Shown piece after piece: positions 31,158-39,730 of a stretch of 64,000 bases of DNA. The notes beneath the pieces were generated by a model that saw only the letters and a list, made by a program, of their open reading frames with translations, was not told where the DNA came from and ran no database searches. The DNA lies in contig JACPVJ010000184.1 in assembly GCA_016191785.1 (NCBI GenBank), positions 1-64,000 on the forward strand, read 5' to 3'. This stretch comes from Myxococcales bacterium (lineage in GTDB: Bacteria; Myxococcota_A; Polyangia; Polyangiales; Polyangiaceae). The position numbers were made by a program, and so were the translations under genes. Positions within the stretch are counted from its first letter, which is position 1. Every line of letters begins with the position of its first letter.

Positions 31158-31922
31158 TCAGTTGCAGGTGGCCTCGCCGCAGTAGACCCAGCAGGCGTCC
31201 TTGTTGCCGGCCTTGCAGTCCTTCGCCGCGGCGTCGTCCGCTGCCTTGAGCGCGGCCAGGTCGGCCTCGTCCGCGCCTGCCCCCGGCTTGGCCTTCATGG
31301 CCTGACCGCCGGCCTTCCCGTAACCCGCGCCCCAGTCCGAGCCATCGCACGGCGGGCCGTGCCCCAGCGCGATGTTCTTCGGCTTGTCCGTCGATGGCGG
31401 CCAGCTGACGAAGAGGGACGCTCGGTCGTTCTCCCGGCAGATGCGGATCTTCTGGTTTTCGCCCCGCTTGAGCCGGATCACGAGCGACGCGTATTTCCCT
31501 TCCACGAACTTCTCGTAGTAGTCGCTGCCGAGCTCACCGAAGTCTTCTTTCTTCTCGTAGCCGACCACCTTGCCCGAGCAATAGATGCGCAGCCACTCGC
31601 GCAGCACGTGCATGCTGCAGCGCTTGGCGCGCGCATTGGCGCCCTGGGTGTTCACCGCCACGCCCTGGTCCCACTCCGTGCCTTGCGGCGGGTTCGACTT
31701 CTCGCTCGGGATGTCCGGAACGTCCGAGATCTTGAAGCTCGGTGCCTTCGCAGCCGTCGTGGCCCCGGTGGGCGCCGGGGACGGCGCAGTCGCCGGCGCG
31801 GGCGAGCTGGGCTTCGCTGCTTCGGAGGCCGCGGGCGCCGGCGCGCCCTCTTTCTTGCAGGCGAGTAGGGCGAGCGCGAGGGCGCCGCCGATGGCAAACG
31901 TGGTGCGTGCGTCGGATCGCAT
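31158..31922 (-). CDS. Lipoprotein with C-terminal cysteine cluster
   Basis: A 254-residue lipoprotein: signal MRSDARTTFAIGGALALALL with lipobox LLAC, a long Ala/Pro/Ser linker to about residue 65, then a compact domain (WDQGVAVNTQGANARAKRCS, LREWLRIYCSGKVVGYEKKE, YASLVIRLKRGENQKIRICR) and a C-terminal Cys-rich end (AKDCKAGNKDACWVYCGEATCN) of the type seen in Sel1-like endings. Function unknown; disulfides likely. Start at ATG 31922 because the signal begins there. It is downstream of the divergent acyltransferase and upstream of the kinase. Confidence 0.75.
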   Translation of the reverse strand: MRSDARTTFAIGGALALALLACKKEGAPAPAASEAAKPSSPAPATAPSPAPTGATTAAKAPSFKISDVPDIPSEKSNPPQGTEWDQGVAVNTQGANARAKRCSMHVLREWLRIYCSGKVVGYEKKEDFGELGSDYYEKFVEGKYASLVIRLKRGENQKIRICRENDRASLFVSWPPSTDKPKNIALGHGPPCDGSDWGAGYGKAGGQAMKAKPGAGADEADLAALKAADDAAAKDCKAGNKDACWVYCGEATCN

Positions 31923-31988
31923 GGTGCTTCCTCCCGCGGGCAGCATATCGAAGTGACGAGCGGCCCGCGAGCTTGCTATGAGGGGAGC

Positions 31989-32951
31989 GTGCATCGCGCG
32001 TTCTCGCTCGACGACTGGCGCCGGCGGGCAGCGAAGCACTTCCGCCCGGGCGACTTCTGGCGGCTCGGCCCGGGTGGGCTCATCAACGCGGCCGTGGGGC
32101 TGGCCACCGGCCGCGATCGCCACGCCGCCAGCGCCGGCGGTCTCGACGCGCGGGATCCGGAGCTCGTCGAGCTCTTGCTCGACCTGTCGCGCTTCGTCGG
32201 CGAGCGCTACTTCCGCTGGAAGGTCCAGGGCGTCGAGCACGTGCCGGCCGAGGGCCCGGCGCTCTTGGTCGGCAACCACAACGGAGGACTCCAGACCTTC
32301 GACAGCCTGCTGACGCTGGTCGCGATTCGCGACCGGTTCGGGCCCGGCCGAGTCGTGCACCCGTTGGCGCACGATCTCTTGTTCCACGAGCCGCGGCTGG
32401 GCGAGCTCGCGGTGAAGCTCGGGACACTGCGCGCCGACCACGAGGCCGCCCGGGAAGCGCTTCGCCGCGGTCGGCTGGTGTTGGTGTACCCCGGGTCCGA
32501 CCTGGACTCGACCCGCCGGTTCGCCGATCGCCATCGCATCGAGCTGGGCGGGCGGACCGGGTTCGTGAAGCTCGCGCTGCGCGAGCGCGTACCGATCGTG
32601 CCGGTCGTGAGCGTCGGCACTCACGAGCAGTTCATCGTGCTGTCGCGCGGGGACGGCCTGGCGCGAGCGTTGGGGCTGAAGCGCTGGCTCCGAGCCGAGG
32701 TGTTCCCCATCGTGCTCAGCCTGCCTTGGGGGCTCACCAGCGGGTTCGTTCCGTACATTCCGCTGCCCGCGCAGACCTCGTTGCGCTTCGGTCCGGCCCT
32801 GCGGTTCGACGGCCTCGACCCGGAGGCTCCGGCCTCGATCGCGCTCGCCTACGAGCAGGTGCGCGAGCAGATGCAGGCCGAGCTCGACGTGCTGGCGAAG
32901 GGTCGCGTGCCGTTCTTGGGTGACGTTCGCGAATGGCTCGCGGGCCGTTGA
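31989..32951 (+). CDS. Lysophospholipid acyltransferase-like protein
   Basis: About 320 residues of PlsC/LPLAT type, likely moving an acyl chain onto a lipid or other acceptor at the cytoplasmic membrane. The core is GPALLVGNHNGGLQTFDSLL, holding the catalytic NH and Asp but with seven residues between His and Asp rather than the classical four, as in TMEM68-like relatives. Later blocks: GRLVLVYPGSDLDSTRRFAD and VPIVPVVSVGTHEQF. I prefer GTG 31989 (VHRAFSLDDW), which follows AGGGGAGC; GTG 31953 is an in-frame alternative. Gene neighbours give no substrate. Confidence 0.8.
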   Translation: MHRAFSLDDWRRRAAKHFRPGDFWRLGPGGLINAAVGLATGRDRHAASAGGLDARDPELVELLLDLSRFVGERYFRWKVQGVEHVPAEGPALLVGNHNGGLQTFDSLLTLVAIRDRFGPGRVVHPLAHDLLFHEPRLGELAVKLGTLRADHEAAREALRRGRLVLVYPGSDLDSTRRFADRHRIELGGRTGFVKLALRERVPIVPVVSVGTHEQFIVLSRGDGLARALGLKRWLRAEVFPIVLSLPWGLTSGFVPYIPLPAQTSLRFGPALRFDGLDPEAPASIALAYEQVREQMQAELDVLAKGRVPFLGDVREWLAGR

Positions 32952-32993
32952 GCCGGACGCCCCCGGGTTTTTCCGCTAGGCTCGGCTTGCCCC

Positions 32994-35900
32994 GTGCTCC
33001 CCGTCGTCTTCGTCGATCTGTTCGACCACGCCGAGCTGATCGGACTGGTTCAAGCCGCTTTGAACGGCGAGGTCGCGCTCGTGCCGGTGGGCGAGCAGCA
33101 GGTGCGGCGCCGGCCCAACGCCTTCGAGCTCCGGGTGCCAGGGCTCCGGCCGGTGGTGCTCTTGGGCGAGCCCGACGGCGACGTGAGCGCCGGCATGATC
33201 CCGGTGCGATTGCGCCCGTTCGACGACGCCCACGCCGGGCAGCTCTTGGTGCTCGCCTGCTCGGCCTCCGACGACCCTAGCTCTGGCGTGGCGGAGAAGT
33301 ACGCGCCCGGTCGCTGGGAAATGTTGTCCGTGGTCGATCGTCTGGAGGTCGACGGCGGTGGCGCGCTCGAGATCGACCTGCCCCCGCCGTCGCAGAAGCC
33401 CTATCGCAAGCTGTCGACGGTGCCCCACGTGAACGGCATGGGCGAGGCCCTCTCGTCGCCGCCTCGCCTCGACAGTCACGACCCCCTGGTGGGTCGTTCG
33501 GTGGCTGGCGGCAAGTACATCATCGAGGTCGCGCTGGGTGCCGGGGCGACCGGCATCGTCTATCGCGCGCAGCAGGTCGCGCTGCGCCGGGCCGTGGCGA
33601 TAAAGGTGATGCACGCCCACTTCCGCGCCGCGCCGGGCTTCGCTCAGCGGTTCCACGCCGAGGCCCTGGCCGCCAGCAAGCTCGACCACCCGAACGTGCT
33701 CCGCGTGCTCGACTTCGGCGAAGAGCCGGACGGGTTGCTCTATCTGGTGATGGAGCTCGTGACCGGCAAAGAGCTGCGCGCGCTCTTGAACGAGCGCGCC
33801 CTGGGACGCGACCGCGAGATCGAGGTCATGATCCAGGTGTGCTCGGCGCTCGCGGCCGCGCACGAGAGCGGCATCGTGCATCGGGACATCAAGCCCGAAA
33901 ACGTGATCATCGCGACCGGCGCCGACGAGGACGGTCGGGTGGTCGACGTGGTGAAGGTCTGCGATTTCGGCCTGGCCACCGTGGAATCTCCGCGCGCCGG
34001 CAAGGACGACGGCTCGCTGGCGGCTTCGGCGGTCAACCTGGTCGCAGGCACGCCGCACTACATGGCTCCCGAGCAGATCCGCGGCGAGCGGCTCGACGGC
34101 CGCGCCGATCTTTACGCGGTGGGCGTGATGCTGTTCGAGATCGGAACTCGCCGGCTGCCGTTCGATGGCGAGAGCGCGATGGACGTCGTGCAGATGCAGC
34201 TCTACACCGAGCCGCCCCGGCCGCGCACCCTGGACCCGCGCGTGGACCCGCGGCTGGAGAAGATCACCCTGCGAGCGCTGGCGAAGAGCCGCGACAGTCG
34301 CTACCCCACCGCGCGCGATCTGCGCGCCGACCTGCGTGCCCTGATCGACGCCCGAGCCGAGACCCGGGACGTGCAGCGCACCAGCGTGCCGCTCGAGAGC
34401 CCGGAGTCCGGGTTCTTGGAGCTGTTCATCGCCCTCACCGCGGGGCTCGCGCCGGCTGGCGTCCGGGACGACGTCGAGCGCGAACGGACCCTCGAGCGGC
34501 TTTCGACGGCCACCCGCACCGCCATCGGCGGCCGCGGCGAGGTCCGCTTCTTGACCCGCGCCGTGGATGGCCGCGACCTCCGAGTGCAGAGCGGCACCGG
34601 GGAGACCTACGACATCCGCGCGCTGGTGGGGCAGACGGCCGAGCCCTACGTACGCCGTTTGGTCGACGTGTTCGCGCAGCACGAGGTCGCCTGCCTGGCG
34701 CTCAAAGAGGGCGTCGGCCGTCCGGAGCTGGCTGACCTGGTCTGGGCCTTCGAGACCGCGTTCTCGCCACGCGAGGTGATCACCCGTCTGCGCGAGCGCA
34801 CCGGCCGCGGGGTGGTGGTGATCGCGACCACCGACCTCGTCGGGGCGACTCAGCCGCACATCCCCCGGAGCGTCGATCTGGCGCTGACCCGCATCGCTTT
34901 CGACCTGGCGGGGGCCGGCGGCGCTGCCCTGGCCGGGCGCGACGCCGCGCCGTTTCACGCTTCGGTGTTGGACGTGACGGCGGGTCTCACGGCACCCGAG
35001 CTGCGGTCTCTGGTGACGCACCTGGACTACGTTCGCGCTTCGCTCGCTGGCCTCTCGCACCTGGCGAGAGTGGACGTTCGTCGAGCAGTGCTCCACGCGC
35101 TCTCGACCGACCATCTCGCCGAGGTGGCGCAGTTGGTCCTCGACGAGATGAGCAGCCGCGCGGGCATCAGCGCGGACTTCGAGGGCGGCATTGCCCGGGC
35201 GCTGGCCGAGATCTTGGTGGCCCGAGACGACCCCGATTCGTACGACTTGCTCAGGAGCTTCTACGAGGTCTCGGTCCTGCAGCTGAGCGAGCTTCCCATT
35301 GCGCTGCGTGAGTGGGCAGACGCCGAGCTGCTCGCCTTCGACCTGTCGCGCGACGCGGTCCGCGTGCTGGGGAGGCTGCAAGGCATTCCCGAGCTTCCAG
35401 CTCTGGCGAGTGAGCTCGAGCGGGTGCGCCGCGCCATGCGCGTGCTGGCGCGGCGCGAGGACAACCCCGGCCTTTGGGCCACCGCCGCGCGCCTGCGAGA
35501 GCTCTCGGGAGGGGTCGAGCCGGGCGACGCCAGCCACGAGGCGCTCGCCGCTCGCGCCGCCGACACGATTCGAGAGCCCGACGTGCTCGCGGCCATCGCC
35601 GAGGCGCTGTTGCGTGGGACGGGCGATCAACGCAACGCCGGGATCGGTATCTTGCGCTTCGCCGGCTCGGCGGGTGCCCGCGCGCTGATCACCGCCCGCG
35701 AGCGGCTCGGCGACGACTCGGCGGTTCGCGGGCGGTTCATCGCCGCGCTCAGAGCCGTGGGCGACACCGGCGTGGCCGTCGTGGCCGAGCAGCTCGCGCA
35801 GCTCGCGGCGCAGGGTCCCCGCTCGAACCCCCACGATGCCGAGGACTTGCTGCGCGCGCTGCCCGAGCGGCCGTTCCCGAAGCTTGGGCCCATCATAGGC

Positions 35901-36416
35901 GAGTTCTTGCGGCACGAAGCTCCGGCGGTGCGCCGCGCCGCCACCCACATGATGGCGAGCACGCTCGGGCCACCGGCGCGGGACTCGCTGGTGAGCGCGC
36001 TCAACGACACCGACGATGGCGTGCGGATCGCGGCGTTGGCCGGTCTGCGCGAGGCGGGGCTGATCGACGGTCTCGCGGTCTCGCGCATCGACCGCATCTT
36101 GAACGCGGGTTCCGGCGCCAGCGAAGAGTTGCGCGCCGCCGCCGCGGGCGCCCTTGGCGCCGTCAGCGTCGATGCGCGCGTGGCGGCGGTCGATGTCCTC
36201 CGCCGCGCCCTCCGGCCGGTGAGAAGCTCGTTCATGGCGATGCTCAAAGATGCCGCGGGCAGCCCGGGCGAGAGCGTGCTGGTGCTGACCACCATCGGCC
36301 GCGTGCTGATTGGCCTGGCGGGGCCACTGGGCAAGAGCGACGTCGAGGCCAGAGCCCGCGCCAGCCGCGGCGAAATCAAGAAGGCGCTCTACGCCCTGAT
36401 CGGCGTCACGCCCTGA
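32994..36416 (+). CDS. Large Ser/Thr kinase with C-terminal HEAT-repeat scaffold
   Basis: An 1140-residue soluble protein with no membrane segment. Residues 1-150 are a small mixed domain (LPVVFVDLFDHAELIGLVQA, RPVVLLGEPDGDVSAGMIPV), perhaps PilZ-like (weak). Kinase 172-440: GAGATG (182-187), VAIKVM (Lys204), HRDIKPEN (296-303), DFG (324-326), GTPHYMAPEQIRGERLDGRA; all catalytic residues present. Residues about 470-700 form an unknown domain, and about 730-1110 are helical HEAT-like repeats (NAGIGILRFAGSAGARALIT, PAVRRAATHMMASTLGPPAR, DGVRIAALAGLREAGLIDGL). The repeats probably bind partner proteins. GTG start 32994 gives full domain coverage. Confidence 0.88.
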   Translation: MLPVVFVDLFDHAELIGLVQAALNGEVALVPVGEQQVRRRPNAFELRVPGLRPVVLLGEPDGDVSAGMIPVRLRPFDDAHAGQLLVLACSASDDPSSGVAEKYAPGRWEMLSVVDRLEVDGGGALEIDLPPPSQKPYRKLSTVPHVNGMGEALSSPPRLDSHDPLVGRSVAGGKYIIEVALGAGATGIVYRAQQVALRRAVAIKVMHAHFRAAPGFAQRFHAEALAASKLDHPNVLRVLDFGEEPDGLLYLVMELVTGKELRALLNERALGRDREIEVMIQVCSALAAAHESGIVHRDIKPENVIIATGADEDGRVVDVVKVCDFGLATVESPRAGKDDGSLAASAVNLVAGTPHYMAPEQIRGERLDGRADLYAVGVMLFEIGTRRLPFDGESAMDVVQMQLYTEPPRPRTLDPRVDPRLEKITLRALAKSRDSRYPTARDLRADLRALIDARAETRDVQRTSVPLESPESGFLELFIALTAGLAPAGVRDDVERERTLERLSTATRTAIGGRGEVRFLTRAVDGRDLRVQSGTGETYDIRALVGQTAEPYVRRLVDVFAQHEVACLALKEGVGRPELADLVWAFETAFSPREVITRLRERTGRGVVVIATTDLVGATQPHIPRSVDLALTRIAFDLAGAGGAALAGRDAAPFHASVLDVTAGLTAPELRSLVTHLDYVRASLAGLSHLARVDVRRAVLHALSTDHLAEVAQLVLDEMSSRAGISADFEGGIARALAEILVARDDPDSYDLLRSFYEVSVLQLSELPIALREWADAELLAFDLSRDAVRVLGRLQGIPELPALASELERVRRAMRVLARREDNPGLWATAARLRELSGGVEPGDASHEALAARAADTIREPDVLAAIAEALLRGTGDQRNAGIGILRFAGSAGARALITARERLGDDSAVRGRFIAALRAVGDTGVAVVAEQLAQLAAQGPRSNPHDAEDLLRALPERPFPKLGPIIGEFLRHEAPAVRRAATHMMASTLGPPARDSLVSALNDTDDGVRIAALAGLREAGLIDGLAVSRIDRILNAGSGASEELRAAAAGALGAVSVDARVAAVDVLRRALRPVRSSFMAMLKDAAGSPGESVLVLTTIGRVLIGLAGPLGKSDVEARARASRGEIKKALYALIGVTP

Positions 36417-36463
36417 GCCCTGCCCCTCGACGCGCGCCCGCCGCCGGCGGTATCGTCGCCGCC

Positions 36464-36988
36464 ATGTGGGGTCTCCTCCGAGTCGGGTGTTTCGCGATCT
36501 TCTTCGCCGCGTGCGGCGGCACTCCCACTCCGGCCGCGTCGCCGGAGCCGGCACCGAGCGAACCAAGCGCCGAGCCCAAGGGCGAGCCAAGCGTCGAGCC
36601 CAAGGGCGACGACGAGAACGGTGAAGGCAAGGGCGAGGGCGGGGGCGAGGGCAAAGCCAAGCCTCCGGCGGGCGAACCGAGCTTCAAGGAGGGCAGCTCG
36701 GTGGACGAAGCGATCAACGCGGTGCCGCAGGGCACGCCTCGGGTCAACGTCGAGCAAGACCATCTCGCCAAGCCGCTGATGGACGAGAACCTGTACAAGC
36801 CGTGCAAGCTGGCCCAAAACCAGCACTTCAAGCTGAAGGTCGCGATCTGGGACGGCAAGGCCGTGGGCATCGACGTGAACGCAACCCCGAAGAGCGACAA
36901 GGTCGTGGCCTGCATCAAGCAGCAGGTGAGCGGCATCACCTGGAAGGACAAGGTGAAGTCGCTGAACACGGTCGAGTATCAGTACTGA
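36464..36988 (+). CDS. Lipoprotein with acidic Gly/Glu/Lys linker
   Basis: A 174-residue lipoprotein (MWGLLRVGCFAIFFAACGG; lipobox AAC). The linker to residue 70 is rich in Glu/Pro/Lys/Gly (EPKGEPSVEPKGDDENGEGK). The C-terminal domain of about 90 residues has two cysteines (YKPCKLAQNQHFKLKVAIWD, VVACIKQQVSGITWKDKVK) and a beta-alpha-beta outline reminiscent of TonB-C/AgmX-type domains found in myxobacterial lipoproteins. Function unknown. It lies 48 bases after the kinase-HEAT gene and may be co-transcribed. Confidence 0.72.
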   Translation: MWGLLRVGCFAIFFAACGGTPTPAASPEPAPSEPSAEPKGEPSVEPKGDDENGEGKGEGGGEGKAKPPAGEPSFKEGSSVDEAINAVPQGTPRVNVEQDHLAKPLMDENLYKPCKLAQNQHFKLKVAIWDGKAVGIDVNATPKSDKVVACIKQQVSGITWKDKVKSLNTVEYQY

Positions 36989-36990
36989 GC

Positions 36991-37262
36991 GAACCGCCAA
37001 GTCGCCAAGGTCGCCAAGGATTTGAGGGTGGAGGATCCGGGCGCGGAGCTCGACGACCTTGCCCACCGTGCATCGGCGCAGCCCGGGGAAGCACGGCTCG
37101 GTCTTCGCTTGGGCGACCGCCTCGAGGTCGAGCTCGGGGCGGTGGAGGCCATCGCGTCGATCCACGTCGCGCAGGTCCTCTCCGACACGTTGCTTAGACG
37201 TGGCATCGAGCGGGTCATCCAGAGCTGGTGAGAACTTGGCGCGCTTGGCGTCTTGGTGGTTC
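36991..37262. repeat. Inverted repeats framing the decayed GxxExxY gene
   Basis: The left arm at 36991-37016 (GAACCGCCAAGTCGCCAAGG and onward) is itself a triple CGCCAAG run. The right arm at 37235-37262 (CTTGGCGCGCTTGGCGTCTT and onward, ending GGTGGTTC) is its near reverse complement. The arms lie about 220 bases apart and bracket the pseudogene at 37022-37231. This looks like the border of a small mobile or cassette-like unit rather than a terminator. Confidence 0.6.
37022..37231 (+). pseudogene. Decayed GxxExxY-family gene remnant
   Basis: The frame reads as the C-terminal part of a GxxExxY protein: LEVELGAVEAIASIHVAQ matches the conserved VELKAVExLxxxHxAQ block, and LLRRGIERVIQSW matches its ending. 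The 15-20 residues normally between these (the YLRLTG...GLLINF block) are missing. Upstream, VHRRSPGKHGSVF in the +1 frame looks like a mutated VHRxLGPGLLExxY start. A frameshift plus internal deletion has therefore killed the gene. GxxExxY proteins are small helical proteins of unknown function that often sit between such inverted repeats (my recollection; not checked). Confidence 0.6.
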
Positions 37263-37313
37263 CCGCAACGTTACACTCATTGATGCACGCCGCCCGAGTG
37301 AACGGCGTTGGCC

Positions 37314-37814
37314 CTAAGCGCGGCGTTTCGGTCTGCGCAGCCGCCGGCGCGCTTCGGCGTAGGCGGCAACCACACGGCGGAATGCCAGCGCGTCCCCGCC
37401 GCGATCGGGGTGCGTTTCGAGCGCCTTCTTGCGGTACGCGGTCTTCAGCTCGGCTTCCGTGACGTGGGTCGAGACGCCCAAGACGGACCAGATCGAGGCG
37501 TCGTCGTGGTGGCGCTCGAGCGTGCCGCTGCGCGCCGCGCGGGGCTCTCGGCTCGCCTGGCTGGGCCACGGAGGCTGACCTCGCAGCATTCGCTTCCAGG
37601 CTCGGGCCCAGAGCCCGTCGATCTCGATCAGGGGGGTGCCCGCCCGGCGTTCGGCCGCGGCGAGCGCCGCCTCTCGCGTCGCCGCTCCGCCGCCCTCTGC
37701 ATCCGGTTTGCGGAACGGAACGTCGTGGGGCGGGCTGCTCCACCACGCCGCCCAGAAATAGCGGCCCCGGCTCGTCCGGGTGACCGAGCAGACGGGGGCG
37801 AAGAGCGACGACAC
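37314..37814 (-). CDS. Protein with C-terminal J-domain
   Basis: A 166-residue protein whose last 65 residues form a DnaJ J-domain (SIWSVLGVSTHVTEAELKTA, YRKKALETHPDRGGDALAF) with the HPD tripeptide needed to stimulate DnaK-type ATPases. There is no Gly/Phe or zinc region, so it is a class III J-protein with the J-domain at the C-terminus. The N-terminal 90 residues (RGRYFWAAWWSSPPHDVPFR, EREAALAAAERRAGTP-like) are unassigned. The start at GTG 37814 is a choice; the open frame extends upstream into another gene. Gap 37263-37313 holds nothing recognised. Confidence 0.7.
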   Translation of the reverse strand: MSSLFAPVCSVTRTSRGRYFWAAWWSSPPHDVPFRKPDAEGGGAATREAALAAAERRAGTPLIEIDGLWARAWKRMLRGQPPWPSQASREPRAARSGTLERHHDDASIWSVLGVSTHVTEAELKTAYRKKALETHPDRGGDALAFRRVVAAYAEARRRLRRPKRRA

Positions 37815-37912
37815 CGCGCCGAATCTAGCGCGGGATCGGCGTGGGGCGTTGCGCAGCACTGTCGTGGCCTGCGACAGCACGCCATTTTGCCGGCAGTGGA
37901 ACGAGGCCGCCG

Positions 37913-38386
37913 TCAGCGCTTGGCCGCGACCTCGGCCAGCGCTTCCCGAAACAGCTGGTCCAGCTCCCGGGCGCTCACCGGCGCGTCGAGACCGGCTTGC
38001 CCGCGCGCGCGCGCCTCTGCCGGCCGCGAGGCCGGGCGTCGCTCCGGCGAGGCAAACGTCCCGGACGCCTGCGCACGCCTGCGGTGCTCGTCGATGAACG
38101 CGGCGAGCGGCTGAGGCCGGGGCTCCCGCACGCTCACGAAGGACAGGCGCCAGCGCCACTCGTCGCCGAGCTTGGTGCACGCCGCGACGACCGTGTCCGC
38201 GTCCAACCAGTGCTGGGCGTCGAGGTGGCACTGGAGCCGCACGAAGGTGGTCTCGCCCCGGGCGACGGGCGCAGCCACGCTGGCCCAGTCACAGCCAAGC
38301 TCCAGCGTCTTGCACCGGATCGCGTCGTTGCCGACGAACGCGACGGCGTCCACCTCGTGAAGCACGCACGCACTACTCTCTGACAT
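37913..38386 (-). CDS. Hypothetical protein, possibly PilZ-like
   Basis: A 157-residue cytosolic protein (MSESSACVLHEVDAVAFVGN). The first 100 residues are beta-rich (ETTFVRLQCHLDAQHWLDAD, EWRWRLSFVSVREP), with a layout that could be a degenerate PilZ fold but without the RxxxR c-di-GMP motif. The C-terminal 50 residues are charged and helical (ELDQLFREALAEVAAKR). The start at ATG 38386 avoids a longer, less coding-like N-terminus. It is 98 bases upstream of the J-domain gene on the same strand. Confidence 0.6.
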   Translation of the reverse strand: MSESSACVLHEVDAVAFVGNDAIRCKTLELGCDWASVAAPVARGETTFVRLQCHLDAQHWLDADTVVAACTKLGDEWRWRLSFVSVREPRPQPLAAFIDEHRRRAQASGTFASPERRPASRPAEARARGQAGLDAPVSARELDQLFREALAEVAAKR

Positions 38387-38470
38387 GGGCGCCCCCCTGG
38401 CGGCGCGGCTTGCACGCGCCATGCCACCGGGAGAAGTGACGCGCTGGCGCCTGCGTGATAGCGCTCGCGG

Positions 38471-39727
38471 ATGTCACCTGCTGCCCCCGACGGTTGCCTG
38501 ACCTGTCGCATCGATCTGGACGCCATCGTGTTCGACGGCGATCGCGACATGCGCCAGGCGCTGATGGCCGACGATCAGTTCCGCGAGGTGGTCGAAACCG
38601 CCGAGGCCAACGCCTTCGTGGCCTCGGCCCGCCGCGACCTCTTGCTGCAATCGCTGAAGCTCACGCCCAAGATCGCCCCCGAGTGCTTCGCGGCCATCGC
38701 GAGGGTCACTTCGCGGCTCGGCATCGACACCCCGATCGAGGCGTATTGCGTCCCCGATCCGCTGATCAGCGCCTTCGTGACTCCGCCCGAGCGGGGGCGG
38801 CTGATCTTGGGCGTCTCATGCGCCACGCTCGAGCGTCTGGACGCCCCCGAGCTGACCTTCGTGCTCGGTCACGAGATCGCACACGCGCTCTTCAATCACT
38901 TCTCGCTCACGCCCGAGGCGCTTCAGAGCGACGAACGCCTCTCTCCAGAGACGCTGGCCCGCTACTACGCGTGGATGCGCTATGCCGAGCTCAGCGCCGA
39001 CCGCGTCGGCCTCTTGTGTTGCGACGACCCAGACGCGGTGGTGCGCGCGTTTTTCAAGTTGACCAGCGGGCTGTCGGAGCCGCGCTTCGCGAGCCAGGCC
39101 TGCGAGAGCGCCCAGCAGTGGACCGAGATCAGCGGTGAGACCATGGAGAGCGCCGAGGCCGACTGGTTCAGCACGCACCCGTACAGCCCGCTGCGTCTCA
39201 AAGCCATCGACGTCTTCTCACGCTCGCGCACCTATCACCAGCTGCTCGGCCGCGACGGGGGTGAGCTCAGCGAAGCCGAGCTCGAGCGTGAGGTCGCAGC
39301 CATCATGAAGCTGATGGATCCGACCTTCTTGGACGATCGGAGCGACGGCAGCGCCGAGGTGCGCGATTTCCTGGCCCTGGCCGGCGTGGCCGTGGCCACC
39401 GCCGACGGCACGGTGGTGGACGCCGAGCACGACCTGGTCGTCGGTCTGGTCGGTCCGGAGGGGAAGCTCTCCGACGGTGCTCTGATCGAAGAGCTGGGTG
39501 ACGAAGAGTTCGAGCGGCGGATGATCGTCGCGGCCGAAAAGCTGTGTCTGAAGCTGCCGCCGGTGCGCCGTCAGAAAATCCTGGAAGACCTGGTGTCGAT
39601 CGCGCTGGCCGATCAAGAGCTGGCCCACGAAGAGGTCGAGGTCCTGGGGACGGCGGCGGTGTGGCTCGGAGTGGACCCGACCTTCGTCGAGGAGGCCATC
39701 GCGCGCTACGCGGCGGCGCTGGACTGA
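38471..39727 (+). CDS. M48-type metalloprotease with C-terminal TerB-like domain
   Basis: A 418-residue soluble protein. Residues 60-270 carry a gluzincin site: HEIAH (134-138) and a third ligand Glu in YAELSADRVGLL (E173), the M48/HtpX-like pattern. There is no membrane helix, unlike HtpX. Residues about 300-415 are an all-helical TerB/DjlA-type domain (FLALAGVAVATADGTVVDAE, SIALADQELAHEEVEVLGTA). The protease-TerB pairing hints at a stress-related role near membranes, but the substrate is unknown. It is convergent with the GMC oxidoreductase gene. Confidence 0.85.
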   Translation: MSPAAPDGCLTCRIDLDAIVFDGDRDMRQALMADDQFREVVETAEANAFVASARRDLLLQSLKLTPKIAPECFAAIARVTSRLGIDTPIEAYCVPDPLISAFVTPPERGRLILGVSCATLERLDAPELTFVLGHEIAHALFNHFSLTPEALQSDERLSPETLARYYAWMRYAELSADRVGLLCCDDPDAVVRAFFKLTSGLSEPRFASQACESAQQWTEISGETMESAEADWFSTHPYSPLRLKAIDVFSRSRTYHQLLGRDGGELSEAELEREVAAIMKLMDPTFLDDRSDGSAEVRDFLALAGVAVATADGTVVDAEHDLVVGLVGPEGKLSDGALIEELGDEEFERRMIVAAEKLCLKLPPVRRQKILEDLVSIALADQELAHEEVEVLGTAAVWLGVDPTFVEEAIARYAAALD

Positions 39728-39730
39728 GCG

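Noticed and set aside
32976-36590. 1204-codon minus-strand frame
   Set aside because: Antisense of the kinase-HEAT gene with biased, domain-free composition; the plus-strand frame has intact kinase motifs.
36991-37262. CGCCAAG runs as a CRISPR-like array
   Set aside because: Only a few imperfect short units, no regular spacers and mirror orientation on the two sides; they fit borders of a decayed gene.
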